Shown: positions 49,601 through 61,631 of the stretch, piece after piece
Layout: the number at the start of each line of letters is the position of its first letter
Position numbering within the stretch: position 1 is the stretch's first letter
Origin: Ectocarpus siliculosus
Taxonomy: Eukaryota > Sar > Phaeophyceae > Ectocarpales > Ectocarpaceae
Reading direction: 5' to 3'
Assembly: GCA_000310025.1 (NCBI GenBank)
Contig: FN648484.1
Coordinates: 98,812-162,811 of the forward strand
DNA length: 64,000 nucleotides
Translations under genes and position numbers: made by a program
The notes under the pieces: model-generated
Told to the model about the DNA's origin: nothing
The model's input: the letters and a program-made list of their open reading frames with translations, nothing else
The model's database searches: none

Positions 49601-52600
49601 TATGTCGCATGTCAGTCTCTTGAGCACAACAGCATAACTTTTTATTGAGTACTGCCTGTTGGTTGAGAATGCTTGTCTGTTTCTCTTTCAGGGCTCGGTG
49701 CAGGGAGGTGTCGGAAAGGGAAGAGGAAGCCCGAAACAAGCTCACAGTGCTGCAGAACGCAAGAATTGCCGCCGAACAGGAGGTACTTTCACTTTTCAGT
49801 CAATGAAGGGGTAGCAGCCTTGTAGGACGAATATAAAACAATGAGGGGCCGGAACTGGAGAAATAAGACAGATCTTCAAAGCGATGCTCTCCACCACGCG
49901 CCCTATGCTGTTCGGCGTATGGTTAACTGGTTATATGCGTTTCCAGTTTTTGTTAGGCGCTGACAAAGGCTTGAATTACCTGATGGACGCAGTTTTCCGT
50001 GGCGTCGTAGGTGATGTCACACTCCCTTGTTTCTCTTCTCTAATACGCTGGCCGTCTCTTTCACTCTCGAATTCGATCGCTACCCGCAGATCGCAGCGGC
50101 CCGGGCAGAGGCCGCCGGTCTAAAGAACCAGCTTCACGACCTGCGCACTAGGTTTGACGACGAGTCTGCCCGACTGCGTGAGGACGTTGAAGTATCCCGA
50201 ACGCGGTTCACAGCGGCCGCCTCAAAGGTGAGGTTGGCCGGTGGATGTGATACAAAACTTCAACTGGGTCCGCTTCCAAGAAATCGAAAATCCTTCGTTT
50301 TTGGGGGCGGTATCTGTCACAATAGTAGGGTGGACCAACCCAGCAATCCATAACGTGTACATCGTTCACTGTCTGATAACCTATTAATGCTGGGATAGGT
50401 TGTATTCACAGGCCATCCGTCACGATTGGCACCACACCGTGGAGCGCGTATCATTCGTGCACTTGTGACAAAGTCCCCCCGCTAGCCGCATTCCTGCTTG
50501 TACAACATTGACGATACTGCCGAAATCTGGTGTCGACCACACTGGTGACACCGGCAAAGGACGAGGCTGAACGGCGTGTACTGGAAGAGAGCAGGCAAGA
50601 AGCAGAGGCAAGGTGTGCTGTCCTGCAGGACACGACCAACCGACTGGAAGGCGACCTCGCTCGACTTACAGCACAGGTGAAGCCCTCTCACTGCAAATGA
50701 CGACAAGCGGTTTGTTGGTGTGTGCACTCATACAGCGCAAGAATTCGAGACCGCTGCAAAGTTAAAATCGCCAACTCAACGGCCGAGCGCTGAGGAATAC
50801 ATTTGTGTGCACCTATGCCTTCATCGTGGTAACCAGTATTGTGTTTTTACTCGTAGGGAAGAGGCGTGCCTGCGCAGAATTAGCCACAATGGGGCATGAA
50901 TATCAGGTAAGACTTGTTCAATCCCTCAGTAACAAGCACTTGCTATGTCGCCCCATTATGGTATTGAATGTGACGGCGAGCGAGAAAATTGGGCCAGCTC
51001 ATGAGAGGGCGTGTTCGTCACAACTTTGGCCATACCTACTCTCACGCTCAGCGCAAACCATCGGAAACCTACTCCAACTTCCGCACTTGGGGTGGCGGGG
51101 GTTGTTCCGTTGTGTCTGTCCGTTTTTTTTAAGCAGGTGGCGGCTGGCAGCATGGATCCTGATGCTCCTCGTGGGGGGGATTCACAAGAAATCACGGGGT
51201 TGAAGTTCAAGGTTGTTGAGTGCCAGGTAAATCTTGAGATGTATATTGTCAACATAATGCGGAGTATATTTTGTGGATATCGCTTCACTACGGGTCGGCG
51301 CGTTGGCTTGTGTTTGTTTCCTTGCGCATTGCAGTACCTACCTCGCTCAGCACACGTGAAGGAAGTTGGATGGCAATGACTACAGGGAATACAGAGTAGC
51401 CATCTAGCCGAGGTAGGTAAGAAGAAACGTTGATGTTGCCCGTCGATATCTTTCCCGGACTGCTGTGCAGGGAGAGATTCAGCAACTTTCATCCCGGGTG
51501 TCGTCCTTGACGGAGGAGAAGAGCGAATTGGAAGAGCGACAAGAGCAGGAGAAGGTAAGGTATCCACGGGAAACCATCCAACATTCACACGTCAGTTAAC
51601 AAGTCTTAAAGAATTAACCTGCTGTAGGAATGAGTACTACCGAATGTATTGTCCCTCTGTGCCGTACCGTTGTGTAAAGGTGCTACCGTACCGGTTTTGA
51701 GCGCTGCAATGCACGTTCTCAAGGACAACAGGGTTTGGGGTACGGAATGTTCTTTATCCGTTTGCTCCGGGCGTGGTAGGGAGATCCTGGAGTACGCACG
51801 TTCGGGGCCCAAGTATCATGATCGGTCCACCCGCTGCAGATCAAGGCAGAGGTTGAGATGTTCGCCTGACCGCCGGATATCCCTCCTTGAATGGTTTCTG
51901 TTGCCGACTACCAGCTACGGTATTCGCAGCTCGAAGCCGCCTCAATCCAGTCAAGACAGGGTTACGATCGCGTCAAGGTGATAACCAACGTTTGATGCTT
52001 GCTAATGATGCAAATCACTCACGAGCCTCGGCGGAGATTTTGCTGGACCGTCAAAGTACGATGTCGGTACTTACGATTCACATAGATATTCTGTTGACTA
52101 CGTATCGTACAAGCTTAAACATCTGATGGGGTGTTCATTGGTGTGCATTGCACCAGATGGGATATTGGATACTAACCGAATGAGTCTTAGTCTCATCGCG
52201 GTGCTGTTTGGAGCGGGAGCGATCTGGAACTTTGACCGTGGTTACCCTCTGTCCCTGCGTGTGTGAGAAACGTCAGTTCCTTCTGAAGCAGGGGCCCCAC
52301 AGTCTTACTGCGTTAATTATTTTGGAACAGGAAGAGAATGAAGGAAATAAGAGGTTGGCTAGTGCTGCTCAAGAAGAGGCACAAGAGTGGAAGACGAAGT
52401 TTGAAGCCGAGAGGGTCCTCAGGCGAGAACTAAATGCCAAGATCTTGGATATGCAGGTGCGCCGAGAGATGTGCTTGAGGATCGTGGTGCGTTTGCGCCA
52501 TCCAACCCGTGATGTTATGTGTACTCGTTCTGTTCGCGCCTATCCTCTGTTTGGGTGTGATACGTCAGTGCTATTAGTACGGCGTCCACAAATATAAATT

Positions 52601-55600
52601 CGGGAGCAAACTCGATATGGGTGCCATGCGAGGCAAATTATGCAATTGTTTGAAACTTTGTATTTTTCGCTCTTTCACCCGTGGCGTGTCATGCTATCAT
52701 TTCTTGTCATCTCAGGGAAGCATACGGGTGTTGTGCAGGTTGCGGCCCTTGCAAGAGGCAGAGGTGAGCAACTAATGACCCCGATCGGCATAAAGCGAGC
52801 GGTCGAGTGCGGTGCCTAGTGGTTGGGTATGTTTCAGTTGTCCCTCCCGCGTCGATTCCGACCTTGGTAGATTTCTGGTGCGATGGGAGCCATCGCTGCT
52901 CCACGATGCCCGAGAAGTGCACAAGATATGTCGTTGTACTGTCAAGATGATGTATCCTATGTTACTAGATTTACGGTCTAATACGATGACTTACGCAATA
53001 CAATGCCTACCTTAAGAAATGTCACGTGCCACCAACCGGTGATACTAGTTGAGGGTTCAAAATACATATCACCGAGTGTGGTATTGGTTCAAAATACATC
53101 ACCGAGTGTGGTATTCTGTGGGAGTTGGCCTCGCATGTCATCGTGTTACTTGATCAATGCTTCGTTTCCTCTTTGAGTCGGTTGCCCCGGTGATCTAGGT
53201 ACAAATCTCAACACCATTTTTGTGGCTAGGGTCAGGATTCCGATTCTCGGCGAGGTGTCTGTATTCCACATTGCGGACCTAGCTAGCTGTGAACAGCGTT
53301 TGTTCGTGAGTAAACTACCGTAGAAAGCGGAATGTCGGAACCCTTCTCGCGTTATGATTTTTTGCGCACCTAAGCATCTATTCTGTGTGACCTCGAAGCG
53401 CTAGAGAAAAGGCCGTAGGGTAGGTAGATGCCGTGAGCGACGTTATTTTGTTACGACATGAACAGCATATGGAGGAAAGTAATCTACGACCCGGCATCGT
53501 ATAGTTTTATCGTTCTTGCAGCGGGTGTGGTTTTTTACGTCACGTATTGCACAATGTATGACAAGGGGTGATGCATGCTTCTATACGACAAACAGTCGTG
53601 TAGCAAAAGACTCGCAATTTGATAAGCTTACGCCAAGCGAGATGCTTGACCCGCCCATTTCACGCTCAAATGCCTCCACCCGCTCGCAATTGGGTTGTCG
53701 CACACGTGGTCACGCACGTTCTTCCTGGAAGGTCCTGGTGATCGAACGAGGCAAAGAGTACGAGGACCCGATGGCAAACATTACTTACCCCGACGTCGAT
53801 CGACTAACTTTCTGGGGGGTGCCATACCAGTTCGACTACGTATTCGGGCCGGGCACGAAGCAAGCACAGGCAAGACTAGCTCAACCAATGCCAACCTATG
53901 CCAGACCTAGGGCATGACTGTAGTCGAGACAACAGCAGTACCCTCCACACAAGAATGGGAGGGTCACGGAACAAGAGGGCTTCGCACTGTGCGCATCACT
54001 GTGTGGCGGCATTCACTCGTCCCCAAGAAAGCAGCCCTTACGCCTCACCGTTCATGGAAAAGAGACCCGTGTTGGTGCAATTCGCGCTGCCATAGACACG
54101 CCTTCGGAGGCTGGCGACTGATTAGTCAGCGAAAACTCGAGAGGGAGTGCTAACGTTTAGAGAATCAAGACTGTTTTGTGTTCCTGTTTGTTTCAAAACA
54201 TGCTCCTCGTCCAACGGTGCATGTACTACAGGTGTTTGATGAAGTCCAACCTATGGTGGCCTCTGCTTTGGAAGGATACCGAGTCTGCGTCTTTGCGTAC
54301 GGTCAGACCGGGTCGGGGAAAACTTACACGATGGAGGGACCAAAATCCGACAGGTGAGCAAGAGCGGACCCTGGAAGTGACGAACAAACATGTCCCCTTT
54401 GAACCGGCATGCCTTCATATTCCTGTTTATGACCGACCACACCAAGAACGATACGCCGTCCGGTCTCTTTTCTACCTGCTCTCTTTCCCATGAAGGGGTG
54501 TCAACTTCCGAGCTCTGGGCGAGCTATTTAGTCTTTCAAACCAAGATCACACAAAGGAGTTCCAATTCCGCGTCAGCATGCTCGAGGTGAATTCCGGAGT
54601 ACGTGCCGAGATACTGCTAGTACCACGTCATGTGGCATATCTCTGCAATAATTAGAACTTCGAAGTGTCTCGAGAGATAGGCCTGAAGGTGCACAACAGT
54701 ATATGTATGAGCCCTCACTTCGCTGCCGTCAGGTTGAACTGCGCGTTGGTGCTTGGGAAACCATTTTGTGGACGTTTGGAATTTGGCTCCGCAACTGACC
54801 ACACCTACTGTGCACATATCCCTCCCCGCGGTGTGGTAGGTGTACAACGAGTCTATCAAGGATTTGTTCGTTGAGCCGGGGCGGCCTGCAGCAGCTGCAA
54901 ATAAGCACGACGTACGGCTGGATAAGAAGGGCCGGGTGTACGTGGAAGGGCTCGTTGAGTGCGAGGTTCGTACTGACCGGTAGTTTGACACGTGAATCTT
55001 GGGTTCAGCAGCGCGCATCCAGCGCGTTGGTGGAGCGTGTCAGGACTCGCAATATGCTGTCTTTTTATAGGTTGTTGCCTACGTCGCAGGCACGTGCCGT
55101 TGTTTCTATCGTCCGAAGATGTCGCTTAACTTCATGTAGTGCTGTTACCCACGAGTAGAACCCTGTGGCCCATGACAACAACTCCATATCACCGCCTTGC
55201 GAGCTTGCCAACAAGACTAGATCAGTATTTGTGGATACTGCTGTAACCGGGAGCATTGAGGAGAGGGTGAATCCCGTTATGGTGTATTGTCGCTGGCGGT
55301 TTATGCTTGCTTTTGAATTCGACAGGTTGAGACGCTCGAAGAGGTTGAGGAGCTTGTCGTTCTAGGTGGGCGAAATCGCACTGTGGGCAACAACAACGTC
55401 AACGAGCACTCATCTAGAAGCCATCTAGTGCTCCAGGTGCATATCACGAGTACAGATGTGGCCACGGGATACGTACAACACGGCAAGCTGAACCTCATCG
55501 ACTTAGCTGGCAGCGAGAGAATAAAGGTGAGGCCGAGCATGTACAACATCCTTATGTTTGTATGCAACATCATCCGTTGGAAGGACGACAGCGACAAGGA

Positions 55601-56396
55601 CAGACGGTGGAAGTGTTAACGAGGAATAATACCCTTCCCCAAAATCGCGAAATGATTCCGCTACACAAATTTTCCGCGCAATGCCCGTACACGGAATATG
55701 CTACCCTCTCCTCTCCTGTTCGGTTTGCCTCGACCTTACGAAAACGACACAGTCTACTGCAGCAGAGGGGCAGCAACTCAAGGAAGCCCAAAACATCAAC
55801 CGATCCCTTAGCGCGCTTGGTGATGTCATCAATTCCCTCGGATCCGGCAGTAAGCACGTCCCGTATAGGAACTCCAAGCTCACGTTCTTGCTACAGGACT
55901 CGCTGTCGTCAAATGCCAAGGTACAGTCTCAGATGCAGAGTTTGAGTTGTGTGTGACTCCCTCAAGGTAGACTTCCGTTTCCTCCAAGCTTTGCTGTTAC
56001 CCATTCGATAAGTTTCCACATCGAAACAAGTGTGTTGTCGTACAGTTACAATTTATCATTAATAATCAAGGTATTTCGTTTGCCGCGCACGCCCACCGGA
56101 TGCTGACCCGCGTGTGTGAGTCCGGCAAGAGCCCGGGCAAATAATGAAGCGCAGCGTCGGTGGCTCTGGGAGTTCTGGGTTGGATAAACCTCCAGCACAG
56201 CCTTCAACAGTATATCTCAACGTCTGATGCCACCCCCCGGGTGTCCTGTGCACATATGTTCGTCGACCAGGTGCTCATGTTTGTCAACATCAACCCGGCC
56301 CCACAGAGCCAAGGAGAGTCTTCGTGTAGCCTTAACTTTGCCAAGAGGTGTCGTTCGGTCCAATTGGGGACATCACGTCGTTTAGGGGGTCGGTGA
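37608..56396 (+). CDS. WW-domain, coiled-coil, C-terminal-motor kinesin (kinesin-14)
   Basis: Predicted minus-end-directed microtubule motor of about 1479 aa from 41 phase-consistent exons: 37608-37786, 37980-38077, 38676-38728, 39066-39134, 39462-39592, 40244-40373, 40615-40780, 41059-41141, 41359-41432, 42343-42430, 42782-42861, 43004-43084, 43613-43715, 44078-44170, 44376-44488, 44859-44937, 45493-45696, 46101-46205, 46391-46621, 47319-47480, 48040-48093, 48449-48571, 49048-49115, 49314-49415, 49692-49782, 50090-50227, 50560-50676, 50862-50906, 51137-51226, 51471-51554, 51840-51851, 51930-51977, 52331-52456, 52716-52763, 53732-53869, 54232-54353, 54496-54586, 54840-54965, 55326-55526, 55753-55920, 56271-56396. 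Order: WW module, long coiled coil, neck, motor. The C-terminal motor preceded by a coiled coil defines kinesin-14. Introns after 53869 and probably 39134 use GC donors. Confidence 0.9.
37980..39134 (+). other. WW-domain module of the kinesin (CEP164-like)
   Basis: Exons 37980-38077, 38676-38728 and 39066-39134 encode [27 protein letters not shown], then the WW domain [18 protein letters not shown] and [19 protein letters not shown]. Both signature Trp and the Tyr triplet are present. The preceding LGM…D/E…LWIA…LAPLPE segment is the conserved lead-in of WW domains in CEP164-type centriole and cilium proteins. WW domains bind Pro-rich partners. The exon at 39066 continues open to a TAG at 39177-39179; the long product needs the GC donor at 39135. 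Confidence 0.85.
47155..47226 (-). pseudogene. tRNA-Glu(UUC)-like relic in a kinesin intron
   Basis: The reverse complement starts tcccggtggtctagttggta, close to the 5' half and A box of tRNA-Glu with one base missing, followed by an anticodon-like ccttcac (TTC). The T-arm half (gagtttgaacctggg) does not pair properly and the acceptor 3' strand does not match, so this is probably a degenerate tRNA or tRNA-derived repeat. Confidence 0.3.
51840..51851 (+). other. 12-base microexon of the kinesin
   Basis: The sequence atcaaggcagag (Ile-Lys-Ala-Glu) sits between acceptor ccgctgcag and donor gttgag. It keeps phase 0 with both neighbours (51471-51554 and 51930-51977). Skipping it would also keep the frame. 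Confidence 0.5.
52716..56396 (+). other. Kinesin-14 motor domain
   Basis: The motor begins directly after the coiled coil with [16 protein letters not shown]. It then shows [20 protein letters not shown], the P-loop [23 protein letters not shown], a switch I region [14 protein letters not shown], switch [11 protein letters not shown], and [49 protein letters not shown]. It ends at [14 protein letters not shown]-stop, so no tail follows. All nucleotide-binding motifs are intact. Confidence 0.93.
53053..53115. repeat. Tandem duplication of about 31 bases in a kinesin intron
   Basis: ggttcaaaatacat followed by caccgagtgtggtatt occurs twice in succession, the copies differing by an extra 'at'. 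Confidence 0.85.
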
Positions 56397-59300
56397 TGAC
56401 GCTCCTACGAGGCTTTTTGACATTGTGGATGGGCATAGACAGTATTCCTGTAGTGAGAGGATTTCTTTCGCACGCACCGTGACCGGTTCATGTGTGGGTG
56501 ATGGATTGCATCACACAACCACAGAAACCAACGTGTTGTGGTGACGACTAATAATCGGCTGCATCTCGAGCCGACTAGCGTAGCGTTCACTATGTCATTA
56601 AAAGTACTTGGGGTTCTTAGGTAAAAGCCATTCGTGGGTGATACAACTATTATTCAATAGAACCCATCGGCGCGCCATCATGATCTGTGCAGGGAGCGCG
56701 ACTTCGAGCATGATACACTTTGTTGAATCATATCCCTCACTGGCTGACCTCAGTCTAACCTTGAAGGTATATCGTTGAATGACTGCATGAACCGACGCAG
56801 TTCGTTACTGAGGATACGAAGCTAACCACCCCCTCCGTGGTGAGACGAGGTTTCACACGAAACGTTTTGCCTCGGGAGACGCAAGGGTTCCCTCCCCCTG
56901 TCACCGTTGTCGGGAGTGGGCTTAGACTGACAGAGGGGTTATTGTCGATGAAATTCCTCAGTTCAGTGACACAAGAGTATGCATTTATCCAACTATCTGT
57001 GACTGTTGTTGTTGTTGTAGTTGTTGCTCTTGACATTGCATTCCGTTCTGACGTGTTTTACTATACATTAATATCTTTCTAAGTACCCTTCAAGGCAAAA
57101 CAGCAACATGACATGAATGAACATACCCAGAATTTAACCACACGACGAAAGAACAAGGTCCTAGAGATAACAAGGCCATGCAATATGAAGAGGACACATG
57201 GCAGGGTGTGGGGGGAGAACAGGCCCAAAAAACTTCAGTACTACTCCGTAGTATATTTTTTTGTCGAGGGCCCATGCGTGTAACTCAGAGCTGACTGAAT
57301 CAAAACGGATGTGATCTTGAAGAGGAGCAATATTTGTTTATCCTTGCTAACCACCGAGGTAGAGTTCTTTGTCGGGTTCCCTTCCCGATCAGCCACTCTC
57401 TGTAAGGGTACAATGTACTGCTGCAAGGGTACAATGTATTTTTGCAGCAGCAGTATAAGAATAGTCTCTCGCTGTCTATTTAGTGCCGATCGAATGTGGC
57501 GGTGCTCGGTATACATGTAGTGCCCCGGTCAAATCTCTGGCCACGTCCACTCCTACACTAAAACCTACATAGATCTCCCTGTTTTCTGTTTTGAATGCTA
57601 GTAGTGCAGGTAGGTCCGTTTGTGTTCGGTATTTGCACACCTCGAAGTACATATTATTATTCGTAAACCCTTTGTAGCGATTGTAGTGCTTGATGATTAG
57701 ATGTTTGTTATCACTCGCACCTGGTTGTTTGTTATACGCACTCACACGAATGTAGTCTAGTCTATACACAAACTAGTGTCTTGGGCACAACCGGCATCAC
57801 ACTGAGAACTGAGAACAGGGACCTCTATCTACTACTGCTGCGTATGTATGTATGTAGACTGTCCTCTTTCCGAGCCCCTTGACTTAAAAGAAGCCCAGTC
57901 AGTAAGTCAGCGCTGATTAGATATCTAGAAGTAAATGGTTAGGTTTTGGTTGGATTTATCCCAGGGCCGAACGCTTCGGTGCATTCGCTTTGTTGGTAGG
58001 TTGCATGAGATATCACACCCCCGGGACCAATTTTCAAAAAGCTCGATTACTCCACGACGAAGAGGATATCCAAATTGAAGAAGTATACATTTTCGGAAAG
58101 CTCTCGACGAGACGGTTCCAACGCCGTCATTTTCGGCACCGTTACGGCTTTTCCTGCCGAGATATCGAGCTTCGAAATCGGTCCACAGGGGGTGATATCT
58201 TTGCAACCTACCGTTAATTAGGTGTGGTTTTTGGTTTTTCCTCCTGAGATGCTGGATAAAGCGCAACGTCTCTGCAACGTCTGAACTGATCTAAATTAGT
58301 TGAGAGGAAATGCAGCGAATCCACACGGTCGCTGCTGGGTTACCCCACCACAGAATGATGATGCTGCATCTTCAGGGCGTCACGGGGGCGCCGCATGTAG
58401 TATGCATGCATGAATGTAAAATGTATCATAAAGAACAAAGAGGTTTGTGTGTTTTCACCCCCCCATGCCCCCCGTATGCATATTTTTTCGTCTCAATTAA
58501 CCTCCTTCCCTCAGCTTGTGCTTTATTTGCGTACCCCCCGCCTTCGGCGCACGCGTGCCCACCTCGTCCATTCCCTCGCCATCCCCACATCAAACACTTC
58601 TTCTTCTCACAGGTGAGACTTAACAAAAGCTTCCCGATCCACGAGTGAAGCATGCAGCATCAGTACATACCGATTATTCTTCGTTGGATCTCTCCCCCTC
58701 TAATTCTGCACGCACTACGCGAGCGTTGGACTCAGGAAACGGGCCGTTCATGTCACTTGGGTGAGTCTGTGGCACTCCGGTCTTACGGTTCACAACGCCC
58801 ACAAGCTAAACGCCCACGAGGTGTTCAGGACGTGCGTCCCCCTAACGCATTGTGTATGCACGGCGTTGTTCATGCGAATGGCTATGATGACCTCCGCTTT
58901 TGGCTTCCCTCGTGCCCCTGGGGTACAGTAGTCATCGGTCTCGTCCAGCAATTTTTTGAATTTTCGACCGTTAGGTTTTCACACCAGGTGTCAGGCGACC
59001 ACACGGAGATGAATGGAACCGATGCCTCATGTCACCAAGCCCCACACGGGCAAAGGCCTTGGCTTTCTCTTCAAGTCACTAGCCGCAAGCATGCTCTAGT
59101 GACTTTGCACTCTGCTCGCTTGTCGATCTGCTGTGATGTGTGCCTTTCCGAAAGTAATGAAAATTGCTCGGCGGCGGTACAGGCCGCTTTTTCTTGTGTG
59201 CTCCTGCTCGTGCAAGGGAGCTGTGGAGCATGATCGATCGGGGTGATCGCTAACGGTACCCATGAAAACAGGTTTTTCGCCTGTCCTGCCGGCATGACGC

Positions 59301-59566
59301 TTTCATCAAACGGCATCCTCTCTGGTTTCTTGGCCTGACATAACTTCCTCGGTTACAAACACCCGGTTTTGAATTGCGTCCGTTTGATTTTTAACGCCCA
59401 AATGGACTCAAGCCTGGGATGGGCCCTTCGTGTTCAACTACTGTCTGAATGCCTTTTGCATGTACCCTCACCGCCGCGATCATCTTCGGTGTAGCCCATC
59501 TGAAGTCTTTGTCTTCCGTTCACGTTCGTAAACGTTTGGGGATGTCGCAGTTCATATCCTCCAAAC
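56397..59566. other. Intergenic region between kinesin and H2A.X
   Basis: About 3.2 kb. It contains a 26-base match (56618-56643) to the palindrome in the helicase intron, a small foldback at 57995-58212, and a 193-codon plus-strand open frame at 58652-59233 with no recognisable domain. The end adjoining 59567 should hold the histone promoter. Confidence 0.4.
57995..58212. mobile_element. Small foldback (MITE-like) element
   Basis: ggtaggttgcatgagatatc at the left and its near reverse complement at the right (ending gcaacctacc) form arms of about 53 bases, extending inward to aaagctcgat and atcgagcttcg. There is no coding capacity. A target duplication was not identified. Confidence 0.55.
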
Positions 59567-60213
59567 ATGTCCGGAAAAGGAAAGGGCGGACGCGGAAAGA
59601 AGAGCACCTCCAAGTGAGTCTGTTCCTGTTTCGTTTCTCGGTGACACCTGCCTGTGTAACTTGGTACTGCTGAAGCCGTCGTCCAGATGCATTCAAAATT
59701 AACGTGCTTTTCGCTAAACGTGACCACCAAAAGTCTCGGGACACACTTGCTTACACTAAATGTTGCGGGCAACATGGGGATTGACTGTTGGGTTAGCTAG
59801 GGGTACACATACCCGCGTGATCGTGCCTTCATTCACACGTTTTGTTACGCCACAGGTCCTCGAAGGCTGGTCTGCAGTTCCCGGTGGCGCGTATCGGTCG
59901 CTACCTCAAGAGGGGAAAGTACGCGACCAGGGTGGGTGCGGGCGCTCCGGTGTACCTGGCCGCTGTGCTGGAATACCTGACCGCCGAGGTGCTTGAGCTG
60001 GCGGGCAACGCCGCCCGCGACAACAAGAAGGCCCGCATCATCCCTCGCCACATTCAGCTGGCCGTTCGCAACGACGAGGAGCTCAACAAGCTGCTCGGCG
60101 AGGTGACCATCGCTTCTGGCGGCGTGCTCCCCAACATCCACGCGGTGCTCCTGCCGAAAAAGTCCAGTGTCGGCAAGGCCAAGGCGTCGGCATCCGCTTC
60201 ACAGGACTACTAA
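59567..60213 (+). CDS. Histone H2A.X
   Basis: Core histone of 134 aa from two exons, 59567-59613 and 59856-60213, joined in phase after [15 protein letters not shown]. The histone fold is complete: [80 protein letters not shown]. The C-terminus is SQDY, matching the SQ-acidic-aromatic motif phosphorylated on Ser after DNA breaks in H2A.X. The intron and an aataaa at about 60257 suggest a polyadenylated, replication-independent gene. Confidence 0.96.
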
Positions 60214-61631
60214 GACTCTCATCTACCCCGACGGCATCTCTCCGCGGGCATCGTGAAATAAAAACTCAAAAAAACTGGTGTTTCCTCAACACCACCCTTT
60301 CCATCTGAAGGAAAGCGCCGCGCCGGGCACCCCTACGTTGGACAAGAAGGATTCCATCATGTACACAAGGCTCTTGGCCATCGTACCGGACCCTTCCACC
60401 ATTCCTGCGTGCCGTGTGTGCATGTTTTTTATTTCTAGCATCGACCGAGTAAACCGGCTGACCAATGAACAGACGTCAGTCTCAGTGCGATTGAAAACAC
60501 TAACACTCTTATCTGCCATGAACTGGGACCCCGCGTCTTTCGTTGTGGGGAAGGTCATCTGGCTCAAACCCTTTGCTCTATACCACTCCTTCATGTTTTC
60601 TTAATCCATCATCGTCTTCGTCCTCCTTTCTTCCCTTTCCCCGTCCTTCGTCTCCGTCACTCCCAAAGCCGTGTGTGCATTTGTGTTCGTCCCATCTTTC
60701 TGAAGTCAGTCTACACCTTTCCGTGAGAAAAATAAGCATTTTGACACTTAAAATCGCAGTCAGTAAAATCGATGGAACTTGGTAACAAAATACCTACACC
60801 ACCAAGATACTATGTTGTCACCAATGGCCATCGCTATTTAAAAACACAACAGCTCCAAGGCCAACGTAACAGGGGACAGGACTGTACACCCCATTTACCT
60901 GGAAGAAATCCAACGAAATATTTTGTCGCCAACCATGTCTGTCGGAAGACCGCCAGCGAAATCTCTTGCTGTCTACAGCAGGATTTCTGAAAGAAATACC
61001 ACAAAATCTATCGTACCAACAAAAGTTATCGGAGGTAGCCTGGGATGGATCTGTTGTCCACTGCTTGTGGGCCATATAGCTCAAGCGTTAGCTTGAGGGC
61101 AATGAAGCAGCAGTGTCTAATTCCTTCTATGCATTTTTGTCCAGCGTATTAGTAGATCAATAACTCGCACAGCGTATCCGTCGCCTATTTGACGTCAATT
61201 GCACCTGAAAAGGATGTAAAGGAAACCCAGCTCGTGTCACTGACTAATGACGAGATTCGAACTCACGTCCAGAGGTCCGGAAGGCTTCTAAAACACACAT
61301 GGAATACGAAGGAGACAACATTATGAAGACCCACACACGGTCTGTTTTGTAGCGATATGCATGCCGGCAGAAATACACACCGAAAAAGGAGACACAATAA
61401 TGCAGAACAAAGGTCCAAAACATTTTGGATCGCTGCTATGTTCCCGTAGTGCACGAAACACCTGTCGTGCTGGCACCTTCAAACCAAGGAGTACATGAAA
61501 ACTTTAGATCTTGAACGCCTTGCAGTCCCGATGTGTGAGTTATTGCACTAGTGAGCAATGCGAGCGGCGAGAACCACTGCAACCAGCTCTGTGCTTGACC
61601 CGTTTCCTGCCCAAAACCCATGGGTGTCGAG
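60214..61631. other. Convergent 3' intergenic region (H2A.X / alanine aminotransferase)
   Basis: Holds an aataaa polyadenylation-like signal at about 60257 and a 30-base motif (60451-60480) shared with 30105-30134. No gene is recognised. Confidence 0.4.

Larger units (their letters stand above)
39462..52456 (+). other. Coiled-coil region of the kinesin
   Basis: Exons 39462 to 52456 encode a Pro-rich linker ([20 protein letters not shown]) followed by about 1000 residues rich in Glu, Lys, Arg, Gln, Ala and Leu with heptad character, for example [19 protein letters not shown] and [15 protein letters not shown]. Such stalks dimerise kinesin-14 and set motor spacing. Almost every exon ends in phase 0 or 2 with standard GT-AG sites. 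Confidence 0.85.

Noticed and set aside
57476-57769. 97-codon minus-strand open frame (…FKTENREIYVGFSVGVDVA…)
   Set aside because: It reads like a protein in places, but no family is recognised and it lies among repeats; not supported.
58652-59233. 193-codon plus-strand open frame upstream of H2A.X
   Set aside because: Longest single frame in the region, but with many Cys, His and Ser, no motif and no matching exons; probably chance.
61250-61275. tRNA T-arm-like sequence on the minus strand (gagttcgaatctc)
   Set aside because: No A box, anticodon arm or pairing acceptor stem is found at the right distance.
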